Part shown: positions 1 through 8,100 of the stretch, piece after piece
Position numbering within the stretch: the first letter of the stretch is position 1
Layout: every line of letters begins with the position of its first letter
Source: Verrucomicrobiia bacterium
GTDB taxonomy: Bacteria; Verrucomicrobiota; Verrucomicrobiia; Limisphaerales; UBA11358
Direction: 5' to 3'
Length of the DNA stretch: 10,484 bases
NCBI GenBank assembly: GCA_030044395.1
Contig: JASHVW010000208.1
Coordinates: 1-10,484 of the forward strand
Notes under the pieces: generated by a model
Database searches by the model: none
The model's input: the letters and a program-made list of their open reading frames with translations, nothing else
Told to the model about the DNA's origin: nothing
Translations under genes and position numbers: made by a program

Positions 1-984
1 CCGATCGTCATCAAGGACCTCGTCGTTGGCGATGTCGTCCGTAAATTGACCGACCGCGAGGAAGCCGACCCCGACTTCGTCATCCTGCGCTCGGACGGAC
101 AGCCCGTCTTCCATCTCGTCAACGTCATTGACGATTTGGAGATGGACATCACGCATGTCATCCGCGGCGAAGACCATCTGAGCAACACCGCCAAACACAT
201 TGCGCTCTTCAAGGCCTTCGGCGTGCCGCCACCGCATTACGCGCACATCCCGCTCATCTTGAACAAGGACGGCTCCAAAATGAGCAAACGCGACCAGGGC
301 GCATCGCTGGCCGGCTATCTTGAAGGCGGTTTCTTGCCGGAAGCCGTTGTCAATTATCTCTGTCTCCTCGGCTGGTCGCCCAAGGACAACCGCGAAAAAT
401 TATCGCTCGCCGAAACCGTCGGGCGCTTCGATCTGCCGCAAATCCTGCGGCATAACGCGCGGTTTGATTATGAAAAATTGCTCTGGTTGCAAGGCGAATA
501 TGCGCGTGAATTGAAGGACGACCGCTTCTACGAACTGGCCGTCCACGCCTTTGCCAAGGCTGGAATTGATACGAACAAATTTCCGCTCGCCTACGTCAAG
601 GCCGCCCTCGACACCTGCAAAGGCAAAATCAAGACCTTTGGCGAACTGCCCGTGTATGCGGGATTTTATTTCCGTGACGAAATTATCTATGACGCCGAAG
701 GCGCAAAAAGGGACTTCATTCCCGAAAACAAGCCCCGCCTGCAAAAGCTCAAGAACGCTTTCACCGGATTGGATTCATTTACTGCCGCCAATCTCGAAAC
801 CGCGCTCAAGGCCACTGCGGCCGAGCTTGACGTAAAAGCAGGAGTATTGGTCCATCCCTGCCGCTTGGCCGTGACCGGCAACACCGCCGGCCCGAGTCTG
901 TATCACTTGCTGGAAGTGTTGGGCAGGGAAAAATCCATGGCGCGGATTGGGAAGGCGCAGGAGCGGTGTGGCATCGGCCATTGA
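1..984 (+). CDS. gltX: Glutamyl-tRNA synthetase, C-terminal part (5' end outside window)
   Basis: Cytoplasmic class I aminoacyl-tRNA synthetase that charges tRNA(Glu) with glutamate using ATP. The frame is open from base 1, giving 327 visible codons; bacterial GltX is usually about 470-510 residues, so the N-terminal Rossmann half with the HIGH motif lies off the left edge. Visible are the conserved HVIRGEDHLSNT segment, the KMSKR catalytic loop at 277-291 (SKMSKRDQGAS), the following LPEAVVNYLCLLGWSPK helix region, and the helical anticodon-binding domain ending in HPCRLAVTGNTAGPSLYHLLEVLG and a short basic tail. A TTG at 46 is not a start; the protein continues upstream of it. The stop codon (982-984) overlaps the -35 box of the next gene's candidate promoter. 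GluRS against GlnRS or a non-discriminating form cannot be settled from this fragment, though the anticodon-domain style is bacterial GltX. Confidence 0.96.
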   Translation, partial: PIVIKDLVVGDVVRKLTDREEADPDFVILRSDGQPVFHLVNVIDDLEMDITHVIRGEDHLSNTAKHIALFKAFGVPPPHYAHIPLILNKDGSKMSKRDQGASLAGYLEGGFLPEAVVNYLCLLGWSPKDNREKLSLAETVGRFDLPQILRHNARFDYEKLLWLQGEYARELKDDRFYELAVHAFAKAGIDTNKFPLAYVKAALDTCKGKIKTFGELPVYAGFYFRDEIIYDAEGAKRDFIPENKPRLQKLKNAFTGLDSFTAANLETALKATAAELDVKAGVLVHPCRLAVTGNTAGPSLYHLLEVLGREKSMARIGKAQERCGIGH

Positions 985-1008
985 CAAAGCAGGAACGGCT
1001 TTTATAGT
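981..1008 (+). promoter_or_regulatory. Near-consensus sigma70-type promoter of the protease gene
   Basis: TTGACA at 981-986, a 16-base spacer, then TATAGT at 1003-1008. The -35 box is a perfect match and overlaps the gltX stop codon; the -10 box has five of six consensus bases. A transcription start 7 nt after the -10 would fall at about 1015, which is the A of the protease ATG. The site is seen directly; promoter activity is inferred. Confidence 0.6.
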
Positions 1009-1014
1009 GCAAAC

Positions 1015-2346
1015 ATGAGAGTCATGCTTGGAATGACTTTGGCTGTCGTCATGGGTGTTTCCGCCGGGGAAGCCGGGATCCCCACCGTTGAAATCAATGG
1101 CGGCGAATACACCAACGTCAACGATGTTCACATCAGCGACAATGGAAAAATATTTGTGTCCGCTGCCAATGGAATGACGGTTATCAGCGCGGATAAACTT
1201 CCGGCGGATTTTCTTAAATCATGGAATATAAATGTCGCCTCAGCGGTTGCCGCGGAAAGACAGAAGACGGAAGCGGCTCTAAAAAACGCAAAACAGGAGG
1301 CTGAAGAGACCCTGGAATACGCCATCGCCGCCGGAAGTTTCCGGAAAGTAGGTGGGACTGTTTTTGACATCCGAAACCCGGAATCGGGCTGGGTCACTTA
1401 TTATAATGTGAAAGTCATTCAGGTTTTGGACGACGGAGCGCTGGTAGATCTGACACCTGATGAAGACACTTACCTCACCATCCACGTCAGACACATTCCA
1501 GACACCCTTGCCGACACGGACATATTTAGTTTCACGGCAAAACCGATCGGAAATTATTCCTACGAGAACAAAGAAGGCGATGAACGGACTGTTCACGATT
1601 ATGACGTTGGCACGGTCTGTTCCCGGGATGAAATCCCCGATTCCGTTTTGTCGGGACAAAAACCTTTCGATGTCATCGTCCAAAGCGGCACGCCAACCGT
1701 GGACGTCCTTGCAAAACTCCCTGAGAGTGAAGAGTTACAAGGCAATGGCTCCGGTTTTTTCATCACCGGGAACGGATATTTGATCACAAATTTTCACGTG
1801 GTGAAAGGCGCGAACAAAGTTAAAGTCAAAAACAGCTCGGGAATCTATCCCGCCGAAATCGTCAAAATCGATCCCGAAGACGATCTCGCGCTTTTGAAAG
1901 TTTCAGGACAATTCAAACCGTTGCCGATCTCGAAAGGCAACGCCCAGTTGGGAGAAGCCGTGTTCACCATCGGTTTTCCGGATATAATTCTGCAGGGAAT
2001 TCAGCCTAAATATACGGATGGCAAAATCAGCAGCCTTGCCGGCATCCGGGACGACCCGAAGGATTATCAAATCAGCGTTCCGGTCCAGCCCGGTAATTCA
2101 GGCGGCCCTCTGGTTGACATGAACGGAAATGTGGTCGGGATCGTCGAGGCCAAATTGGACTTTGCGGCGGCCCTGGACGTATCGGGCGACCTGCCACAAA
2201 ACGTTAACTACGCGATCAAGAGCAAATACCTTGATGATTTTTTGGAACAATGCCCCGAAGTCAAATTGGGTTCCGCCCTGTCCGCTGCCACGAATACGGT
2301 TGTTTCCTCCGCGCAACAATCAGTCGCGATCGTTTTGGTGTATTGA
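1015..2346 (+). CDS. Exported trypsin-like serine protease (S1C type) without PDZ domain
   Basis: Predicted envelope or periplasmic serine endopeptidase of 443 residues. Residues 1-20 form a short hydrophobic signal peptide (VMLGMTLAVVMGVSAGEA). Residues 22-70 form a small beta module (EINGGEYTNV...DKLPADFLKSW), residues 76-104 a charged, probably coiled-coil helix, and residues 108-200 a second beta-rich module. The protease domain runs from about 243 to 410, with catalytic His261 (TNFHVV), Asp290 (EDDLALLK) and Ser362 (QPGNSGGPL), the oxyanion-loop order of the DegP/HtrA group. There is no PDZ domain: the protein ends soon after the protease fold with SVAIVLVY, a tail that looks natural rather than truncated. 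Substrate is unknown. ATG 1015 lacks a properly spaced Shine-Dalgarno; the nearest AGGAA (991-995) is 19 nt upstream. ATGs at 1024 and 1033 are in frame and would also keep the signal peptide. It follows gltX by 30 bp but seems to have its own promoter. Confidence 0.88.
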   Translation: MRVMLGMTLAVVMGVSAGEAGIPTVEINGGEYTNVNDVHISDNGKIFVSAANGMTVISADKLPADFLKSWNINVASAVAAERQKTEAALKNAKQEAEETLEYAIAAGSFRKVGGTVFDIRNPESGWVTYYNVKVIQVLDDGALVDLTPDEDTYLTIHVRHIPDTLADTDIFSFTAKPIGNYSYENKEGDERTVHDYDVGTVCSRDEIPDSVLSGQKPFDVIVQSGTPTVDVLAKLPESEELQGNGSGFFITGNGYLITNFHVVKGANKVKVKNSSGIYPAEIVKIDPEDDLALLKVSGQFKPLPISKGNAQLGEAVFTIGFPDIILQGIQPKYTDGKISSLAGIRDDPKDYQISVPVQPGNSGGPLVDMNGNVVGIVEAKLDFAAALDVSGDLPQNVNYAIKSKYLDDFLEQCPEVKLGSALSAATNTVVSSAQQSVAIVLVY

Positions 2347-2536
2347 ACACCGAAACTTCGATTCGGCGGCAGAAGTCCGAAAATCTCCCGAAAATTTCCC
2401 GCTTGCTCTCGCTCGCGCCGGGGCTCACCTTGGAATCGTCTTTGGTTCAGAAATCGCCGGTCACGAGTTGACGCCTGCACATAGGGTATCCAACCGCCGT
2501 TCGCCCGGCCCGTTCCGTTGCGGATGACTCCGGAAA
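2347..2536. other. Intergenic region between protease gene and comEC
   Basis: These 190 bp hold no convincing gene. A weak stem CCGAA/TTCGG (2350-2354 with 2362-2366, 7-nt loop) follows the protease stop but has no T-tract, so it is not a clear terminator. No convincing promoter for comEC is seen. The rest is GC-rich, featureless text. Confidence 0.5.
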
Positions 2537-4954
2537 ATGAAGCGCCCCTTTACCACCGTCGTTTCGTTCTATATTGCCGGTCTTTTGATCGCGGAATCCT
2601 TTCACCCGCCGCTCGTCGCTCTCCTCATCGCCTCGTTTTCAGTTCTCATCCTCGCCTTCGCCCTGAAGAAATTTCGTCCGTTCCTGGTTCTTGTTCTCCT
2701 TGCGTTCGCGGGTTGGGCGAATCTCGCCCTCCACGAAGCCGTTGTTTCCCCCAACGATCTGCGCCGTCTGGTTGGCGGCCAAACCGAGCTTGTTTCCATC
2801 CGCGGAACAGTGGCGCGGATGCCACAGGTAAAAATCGCCGCGCGTAACAACGCCGAACATTCGCTCACCCAGGTACGCGTCACCGAAATCAGCGGCACCG
2901 ATAATTGGCAGCCTGCCTTCGGAGAAATCATCGTTTCGACCCCATCCCCGCTTGCCAACTTTTTCACCGGCCAATCGGTGGAAATCTCCGGCCTCATCGC
3001 TCCGCCCGCCCCGCCGCTGGCCGAAGGGCTCTTCGATTATCGCGATTACCTGGCCACGCGCGGCATCTTTTATGAACTCCGCGCCGCTTCTACAAACAGT
3101 TGGCAACTGCGCCAGCCTGTCCAGTCGACGCCGCCGCTGACCGACCGGTTTTTGAATTGGTCAAAGCGCACCCTCTCCCTCGGCTTGACGGAGGATGAAA
3201 CCCTGCATCTGCTCTGGGCCATGACCCTCGGCTGGCGCACCGCCTTTACCGGCGACATCGGCGATCCCTTTCTTCGCGCCGGCACGATGCACCTTTTTGC
3301 CATTGACGGCCTTCGCATCGCCCTGTTGTCCGGCATGATTGTCACCTTGTTACGCGTGTTGCGCCTCTCGCGCGCCTGGTGCGGCGCCATCGCCATCCCC
3401 GCCATCTGGTTCTACACCGCCGCCACCGGATGGGAATCGTCAGCCGTTCGCGCCTCGGTGATGATGACCATCGTCCTCGGCGGTTGGGCGCTCAAACGGC
3501 CCTGGGACCTGGTCAATTCCCTCGCCGCCGCCGCCTTCCTGATTCTGCTGTGTGAACCCCGCCAGCTATTCGAGGCCAGCTTCCAACTTTCCTTCTTCGT
3601 CATGCTCACCATCGGATTGCTCCTGCCCGAATTGAACCAAATCACCGACTCGTTCCTGCAATTCGACCCTTTGTTGCCGGAACAACTCATTCCCGCATGG
3701 AAGCGCGTGTTGATGCAAGCGGCGCGCGCCCTCGCGCGCTATTCTTCGCTCTCGCTCGCCGCCTGGCTCGGCTCCATCCCTTTGAGCGCGCTCTATTTTC
3801 ACTTGTTCAGCCCCATCTCGCCGCTGGCCAACCTCATTGCCGTTCCCCTGGGCACGTTCGCCATCATGGCCAATCTCGGCGCGCTCATCTGCGGCGCCTG
3901 GCTCCCCTTCCTGACCGCGCTGTTCAACAATGCCGCATGGTTCTTCATGTCGGCCATGACCTGGGTCAGTGATGAATTTACGAGGATCCCCGGCTCGTAC
4001 TGGTATGTCCGCTCACCCTCGTGGATCTCCATCGGAATTTTTTATGCCATTTTATTTGTCCCATTGTCCGGCTGGCTGAAAACAAGAGCCCGACAGCTTC
4101 TCGCCGTGGTCGTTGCGGTCCTTATTGCTGTCATTTATCTCTGGCGCTGGGAGAGCCTGCGCGCTGAAACCGCAATCACCGTTCTGCCTTTGGACGGCGG
4201 CCAGAGCGTCTTCGTTGAAGCCGGCGCCCAAAAAAATGATTGGCTTATTGATTGCGGAAATGTTGACGCCATGAATTTCACCCTCAAAGATTTTCTTCGT
4301 GGACAGGGCGTGGGCAAAATCCCGCGCCTCGCCCTCACCGATGCCGAATCGCGAAATTGCGGCGGCGCCTTTTCCGTGGCGCAAATTTTCGGCATACGAG
4401 AACTATGGACCAGCCCCGCCCGTTTCCGGTCCAAAGTCTATAACGGCATCGTTTCGAATTTTGAGGAAAGCGCGACATCGCAGCACAAAATCTTTGCATT
4501 CGACGGCCAATACGATTGCTGGCAGGTCTTTTGGCCATCTCCTGCCTCCGGCTTTTCCCGGGCCGACGACGGAGCGCTGGTTCTGCTCGGACATTTCCCC
4601 GGCGCCAAAATCCTCTTCCTCTCCGACCTGGGCCGCCTCGGACAAAACGGATTGCTGGCGACGACGAACAGCTTGCGCGCGGACATTGTCGTAGCCGGTT
4701 TGCCGAATGAAGGTGAACCGCTTTCAGACCCCTTGATTGCTGCCATCCGGCCCAAACTCATCGTGATTGTTGATTCGGACTCCGCCTTTGCGCGGCACGT
4801 TACTCCGCGTCTGAAAGATCGCCTGGCTGATCAAAACGTCCCCGTGATTTATACCCGGACGTCCGGCGCAGCTAAAATCATCGTGGACAAGACCGGCTGG
4901 AAATTGCAAACCGGGGATGGACAACAATTCACTTCCGCTGCCTTGTCAAATTGA
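2537..4954 (+). CDS. comEC: ComEC/Rec2-family DNA internalization protein with degenerate beta-lactamase-like domain
   Basis: Inner-membrane channel protein of natural transformation, 805 residues, typical full length for the family. Order: two or three N-terminal membrane helices (8-65); the soluble OB-like DUF4131 region (about 66-195), ending in the family signature FDYRDYLATRGI (166-177); the polytopic Competence domain (about 215-540), with hydrophobic helices and the segment TMHLFAIDGLRIALLSG (250-266); and a C-terminal metallo-beta-lactamase-like domain (about 545-795). Two oddities stand out. The usual HLxAISGLH signature reads HLFAIDGLR, with Ser to Asp257 and His to Arg260. The metal-binding loop reads LTDAESRNCGG (600-610) where HxHxDH is expected, and the later HHG-type site is also gone; only the Asp of SDLG (697) remains. 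The domain is therefore probably not a nuclease. ATG 2537 has only a weak ribosome site. The last codons belong to a 28-bp repeat shared with the end of the next gene. Family assignment is strong; a role in transformation here is inferred. Confidence 0.9.
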   Translation: MKRPFTTVVSFYIAGLLIAESFHPPLVALLIASFSVLILAFALKKFRPFLVLVLLAFAGWANLALHEAVVSPNDLRRLVGGQTELVSIRGTVARMPQVKIAARNNAEHSLTQVRVTEISGTDNWQPAFGEIIVSTPSPLANFFTGQSVEISGLIAPPAPPLAEGLFDYRDYLATRGIFYELRAASTNSWQLRQPVQSTPPLTDRFLNWSKRTLSLGLTEDETLHLLWAMTLGWRTAFTGDIGDPFLRAGTMHLFAIDGLRIALLSGMIVTLLRVLRLSRAWCGAIAIPAIWFYTAATGWESSAVRASVMMTIVLGGWALKRPWDLVNSLAAAAFLILLCEPRQLFEASFQLSFFVMLTIGLLLPELNQITDSFLQFDPLLPEQLIPAWKRVLMQAARALARYSSLSLAAWLGSIPLSALYFHLFSPISPLANLIAVPLGTFAIMANLGALICGAWLPFLTALFNNAAWFFMSAMTWVSDEFTRIPGSYWYVRSPSWISIGIFYAILFVPLSGWLKTRARQLLAVVVAVLIAVIYLWRWESLRAETAITVLPLDGGQSVFVEAGAQKNDWLIDCGNVDAMNFTLKDFLRGQGVGKIPRLALTDAESRNCGGAFSVAQIFGIRELWTSPARFRSKVYNGIVSNFEESATSQHKIFAFDGQYDCWQVFWPSPASGFSRADDGALVLLGHFPGAKILFLSDLGRLGQNGLLATTNSLRADIVVAGLPNEGEPLSDPLIAAIRPKLIVIVDSDSAFARHVTPRLKDRLADQNVPVIYTRTSGAAKIIVDKTGWKLQTGDGQQFTSAALSN

Positions 4955-4958
4955 CGGA
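4931..4958 (+). repeat. Left copy of imperfect 28-bp direct repeat at gene ends
   Basis: Starts ACTTCCGCTGCC and ends AAATTGACGGA, containing the comEC stop codon. It matches 8768-8795 at 24 of 28 positions; all four differences are C/T transitions. Read as protein it gives TSAALSN-stop, against TSVASSN-stop in the mannosidase. On the minus strand the copy reads SVNLTRQRK-stop, resembling the FolB end SVSLTRRRK-stop. Confidence 0.7.
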
Positions 4959-5110
4959 CGACGTGCTGAAATCTCCGGCGCCAACCTGAAATTATCAATC
5001 AATCAAACCAACAGGAGACATCTCGGCGGGCCCCTGGCGTTAGGCCAAAAGAGTTCGTGCGGTGGACGTTCATTTATGGTTCAGTCGCCATTGAATTAAT
5101 TCACAGCCAT
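4955..5110. other. Intergenic region between comEC and the mannosidase gene
   Basis: 156 bp without a supported gene. It holds TCAATCAATCAA at about 4996-5007 and an orphan AGGAGA (5013-5018) with no start codon at a useful distance. A GTG at 5057 opens the mannosidase frame but would place 18 extra residues before the signal peptide. No convincing promoter is seen. Confidence 0.45.
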
Positions 5111-8100
5111 ATGACGAAGTCGCCGATAATCGTTCTCCTTTTTTTACTGGCCGGGGTCTGCGCTTGCACGTCGGCGGACCCGCTCACGGACCGCCTGGCG
5201 GCACTCAAGCCCGATTTGGACCGGCAATTCAGCGTCTCCATCGAACACTGGCGCTTTCATCAGCCGGATGTTCCTGGCGGCGAACGGCCGGATTTCGACG
5301 ATAGTACGTGGCAGGATGTCGCGCCCGGCTTCTCGTGGTCCGGCGAAAATACCAAGGTCTGGTTCCGCTCCCGGATCACCATTCCGGCTACGGTCGCCGG
5401 CCAACCCACCGCCGGCCTGCCCGTCCAACTCCGGCTGGGGATGGACGATGATGGCGAGTTATACTTGAACGGCCAACTCAAGGAGGCCTTCCACTGGGAT
5501 GACGGCCTTTACACGCTGAGCCAGAACGCGCAGCCCGGCCAGTCATTCAACCTCGAAGTGCGCGGCATCAATGGGCCGGGCAACGGCCAGCTCCATTTCG
5601 CGCGCCTTGTCTTTGACGTGCTTCCGGAGCTCGATCAGTATCTGGACGAGGCGAATTTTGTGGCCATGCTCTCCGGCCATCTCCCCGCCAACGAGCAGGC
5701 GGACGTGAGAAAAACCCTGGCCGCCAGTGAAGCCGAAATCCATTTTACCACAATCACGCCCCCCAGCCTGGCTTCCGCCCGCAGCCAACTGGAACGGGCG
5801 CAAGAGGACCTCCTGCCGGTGGCCGCGATCACCAAAAAATTCGACCAATATTACATCGGCCATTCGCACATTGATATGAACTGGCTCTGGACCTGGCCTG
5901 AAACCATTGACGTCTGTCATCGCACGTGGAACAGCGTCATGAATTTGATGGACGAGTTTCCGCAGTTTGACTACGTGCAAAGCCAGCCCGCAGCCTATGT
6001 CCCCATTGAAGACAAGTATCCTGACGAGTTTGCCCGCATGCAGATGATGACCGTCGCCGGACAATGGGACCCCGTGGGCGGCATGTGGAATGAATCCGAT
6101 ACCGACATTCCCAGCGGCGAAGGGCTGGCGCGGTCATTCCTCCTTGGACAAAGCTTTTACAAGACGCATTTCGGAAAATATGCCATCACGGGCTGGCTTC
6201 CGGATTCATTTGGCCACACCTGGCAGCTTCCCCAAATCATGAGCCTGGCCGGCATCCGCTACTTTTACCACATGCGCTGCGGGAACGGCATGGAGTTCAC
6301 CTGGTGGCAAGCGCCAGACGGCTCCCGCGTCCTCAATGCCAATACGTCCTCTTACGACACACAACCCGAATTGGATCAATTGGTCATGCCGATGGAAAAC
6401 GCGGACCGCTTCAACTTGCCTCAGTCCGTCGAAATCTTCGGCGTCGGCGACCACGGCGGCGGCCCTACCCGTGAACAGATTTTCCGCATCCAGGCATTTC
6501 AGCACGATCCGATTCTTCCGCGCGTTCATTTTGCGAGCGCGGACGATTTCTTCGGGCAATTGGCCGGTCAACCTGCCGCCGCGTCGCTGCCCGTCATTGA
6601 CACCGGCCTGCAATATACCTTCGAGGGTTGTTACACGACCCACGCGGACCTTAAGAAGGCGCTCCGTCAAAGCGAAAACAATCTTTACACCGCGGAGGTG
6701 CTCGGTTCCCTCACTGCCATGATGGGCCAGCCATATCCTGTCGGCGCGTTTGACGATGCCTGGAAGCCAACCACCTTTGCCCAGTTCCACGACATCGCTT
6801 GCGGCTCGGCCATCCACTCGACTTATGTCTGGATGCTCGATCAACTCGCGCCCGCCTTCAGTTTCGAAAAGGCGCAAACAGACAAGAGCCTGGGCCTGCT
6901 TGCCGCCTGCGCCGACACCCGCGGCCCGGGTGACCAGCCCATCGTCGTCTGGAACACCCTCTCGTTCGCGCGCGATGACGTGGTCAAGGTCTTCCTCCCG
7001 GACGCGGATCAATATCATTCTGTCGTGGACGCCTACGGCCATTCTTTTCCCGCTCAGGTCATGGATAACACCCTCGTATTCGTCGCCCGCGACGTGCCGG
7101 CCTTTGGAGATGCGGTTTATTTCCCGGAAACCAACTCTTGTCCGTCCGATGGAATCACTGTAAGCGGCAGCGGCAATGCCTGCAATGTGGAAACGCCCGC
7201 CTACACGCTTCAGATTGACAAGGCCACCGGCGCCATCGCGCAACTTTACTCCAAGCCCGCCCAATGGAACGTCTTTGGCGACGCGCGCGACGCGGACGCG
7301 TTGCAATTGTTGGGCGATTCCGGCAACGCCTGGGACTTCAATTACACCGGCGAAAACAAAATCCTGACGACCAACGGCGCAATCGTCTCGGTATTGGACC
7401 AGGGACCCGTCTTCGTCCGCGTCCGCGTGGCGCACGCTTGGGGAAAATCGTCCTATGCCCAGGACATCACCATGTATGCCGCACTGCCTCGCATTGACAT
7501 CCCCACCACCGTTAATTGGCAGGAGGAACAACAGGCGCTAAAAATCCGGTTCCCTGTCAACGCCAACCACCCACAGGCCGCCGCCCAAATTCCCTTTGCC
7601 TCTGCCGTCTTTCCCGTCAATGGACAGGAATGTCCCGGCCAAAAGTGGATGGACGTTTCTCAAACTGTTCCTCAACCCGTCGAAAATGCCACGCCGCTGG
7701 ACCTCTCCTCGCTGTTTAGCGCCCGTTGTGCCGATAACTTCGACGGCGACGGCGCCGCCTATCCGGCCGAACTCCTGCCCTCCGCCGGGCTGCATCCGTT
7801 GGGACCCAACCAGGTGCCGTTCAATCTGCCGGGAAATAACTCGAACCAATCCGACAACGTCGCCGCCGCGGGCCAGCAACTCCAGCTGCCCGCCGGCATT
7901 GGCGGAGACACGCTTTATCTGCTCGCCGCCTGCGCCAATGGCAGCCGTTGGACGGATATCGGTTTTCAATCCGGTGATGGCGCCGTCGAATCCAGGGCAT
8001 TCCCATTGAACGATTGGGTGGTCAACGCCTATCCGGACAATGAAATCGGGTTCAGTTTTTCATACCGTGATATGTCGGGCGGCCGCCAGGCCGTTCCCTC

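Noticed and set aside
2350..2366. CCGAA/TTCGG stem after the protease gene as an intrinsic terminator
   Set aside because: The stem is only 5 bp with a 7-nt loop, and no T-tract follows.
2468..2492. TTGACG upstream of comEC as a promoter -35 box
   Set aside because: The only -10-like bases (TAGGGT, TATCCA) lie 8 to 13 bases away, and nothing suitable sits at the 16-18 base spacing.
4936..4990. A folB pseudogene antisense to the end of comEC
   Set aside because: The minus-strand similarity to FolB covers only about nine C-terminal residues before reaching stops and unrelated text, so it is treated as part of the 28-bp repeat and not as a gene remnant.
5013..5018. AGGAGA as a ribosome-binding site for a small gene before the mannosidase
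   Set aside because: No ATG, GTG or TTG opens a useful frame at a normal distance, and the mannosidase start is about 95 bp further on.
5057..5110. GTG 5057 as the mannosidase start
   Set aside because: It would put 18 extra residues before a clear signal peptide that begins properly at ATG 5111.
6206..7531. Long open frame on the minus strand (441 codons) inside the mannosidase gene
   Set aside because: The plus strand here encodes conserved GH38 motifs, including the catalytic Asp and zinc ligands. The antisense frame shows no recognisable domain and is explained by GC-rich codon use.
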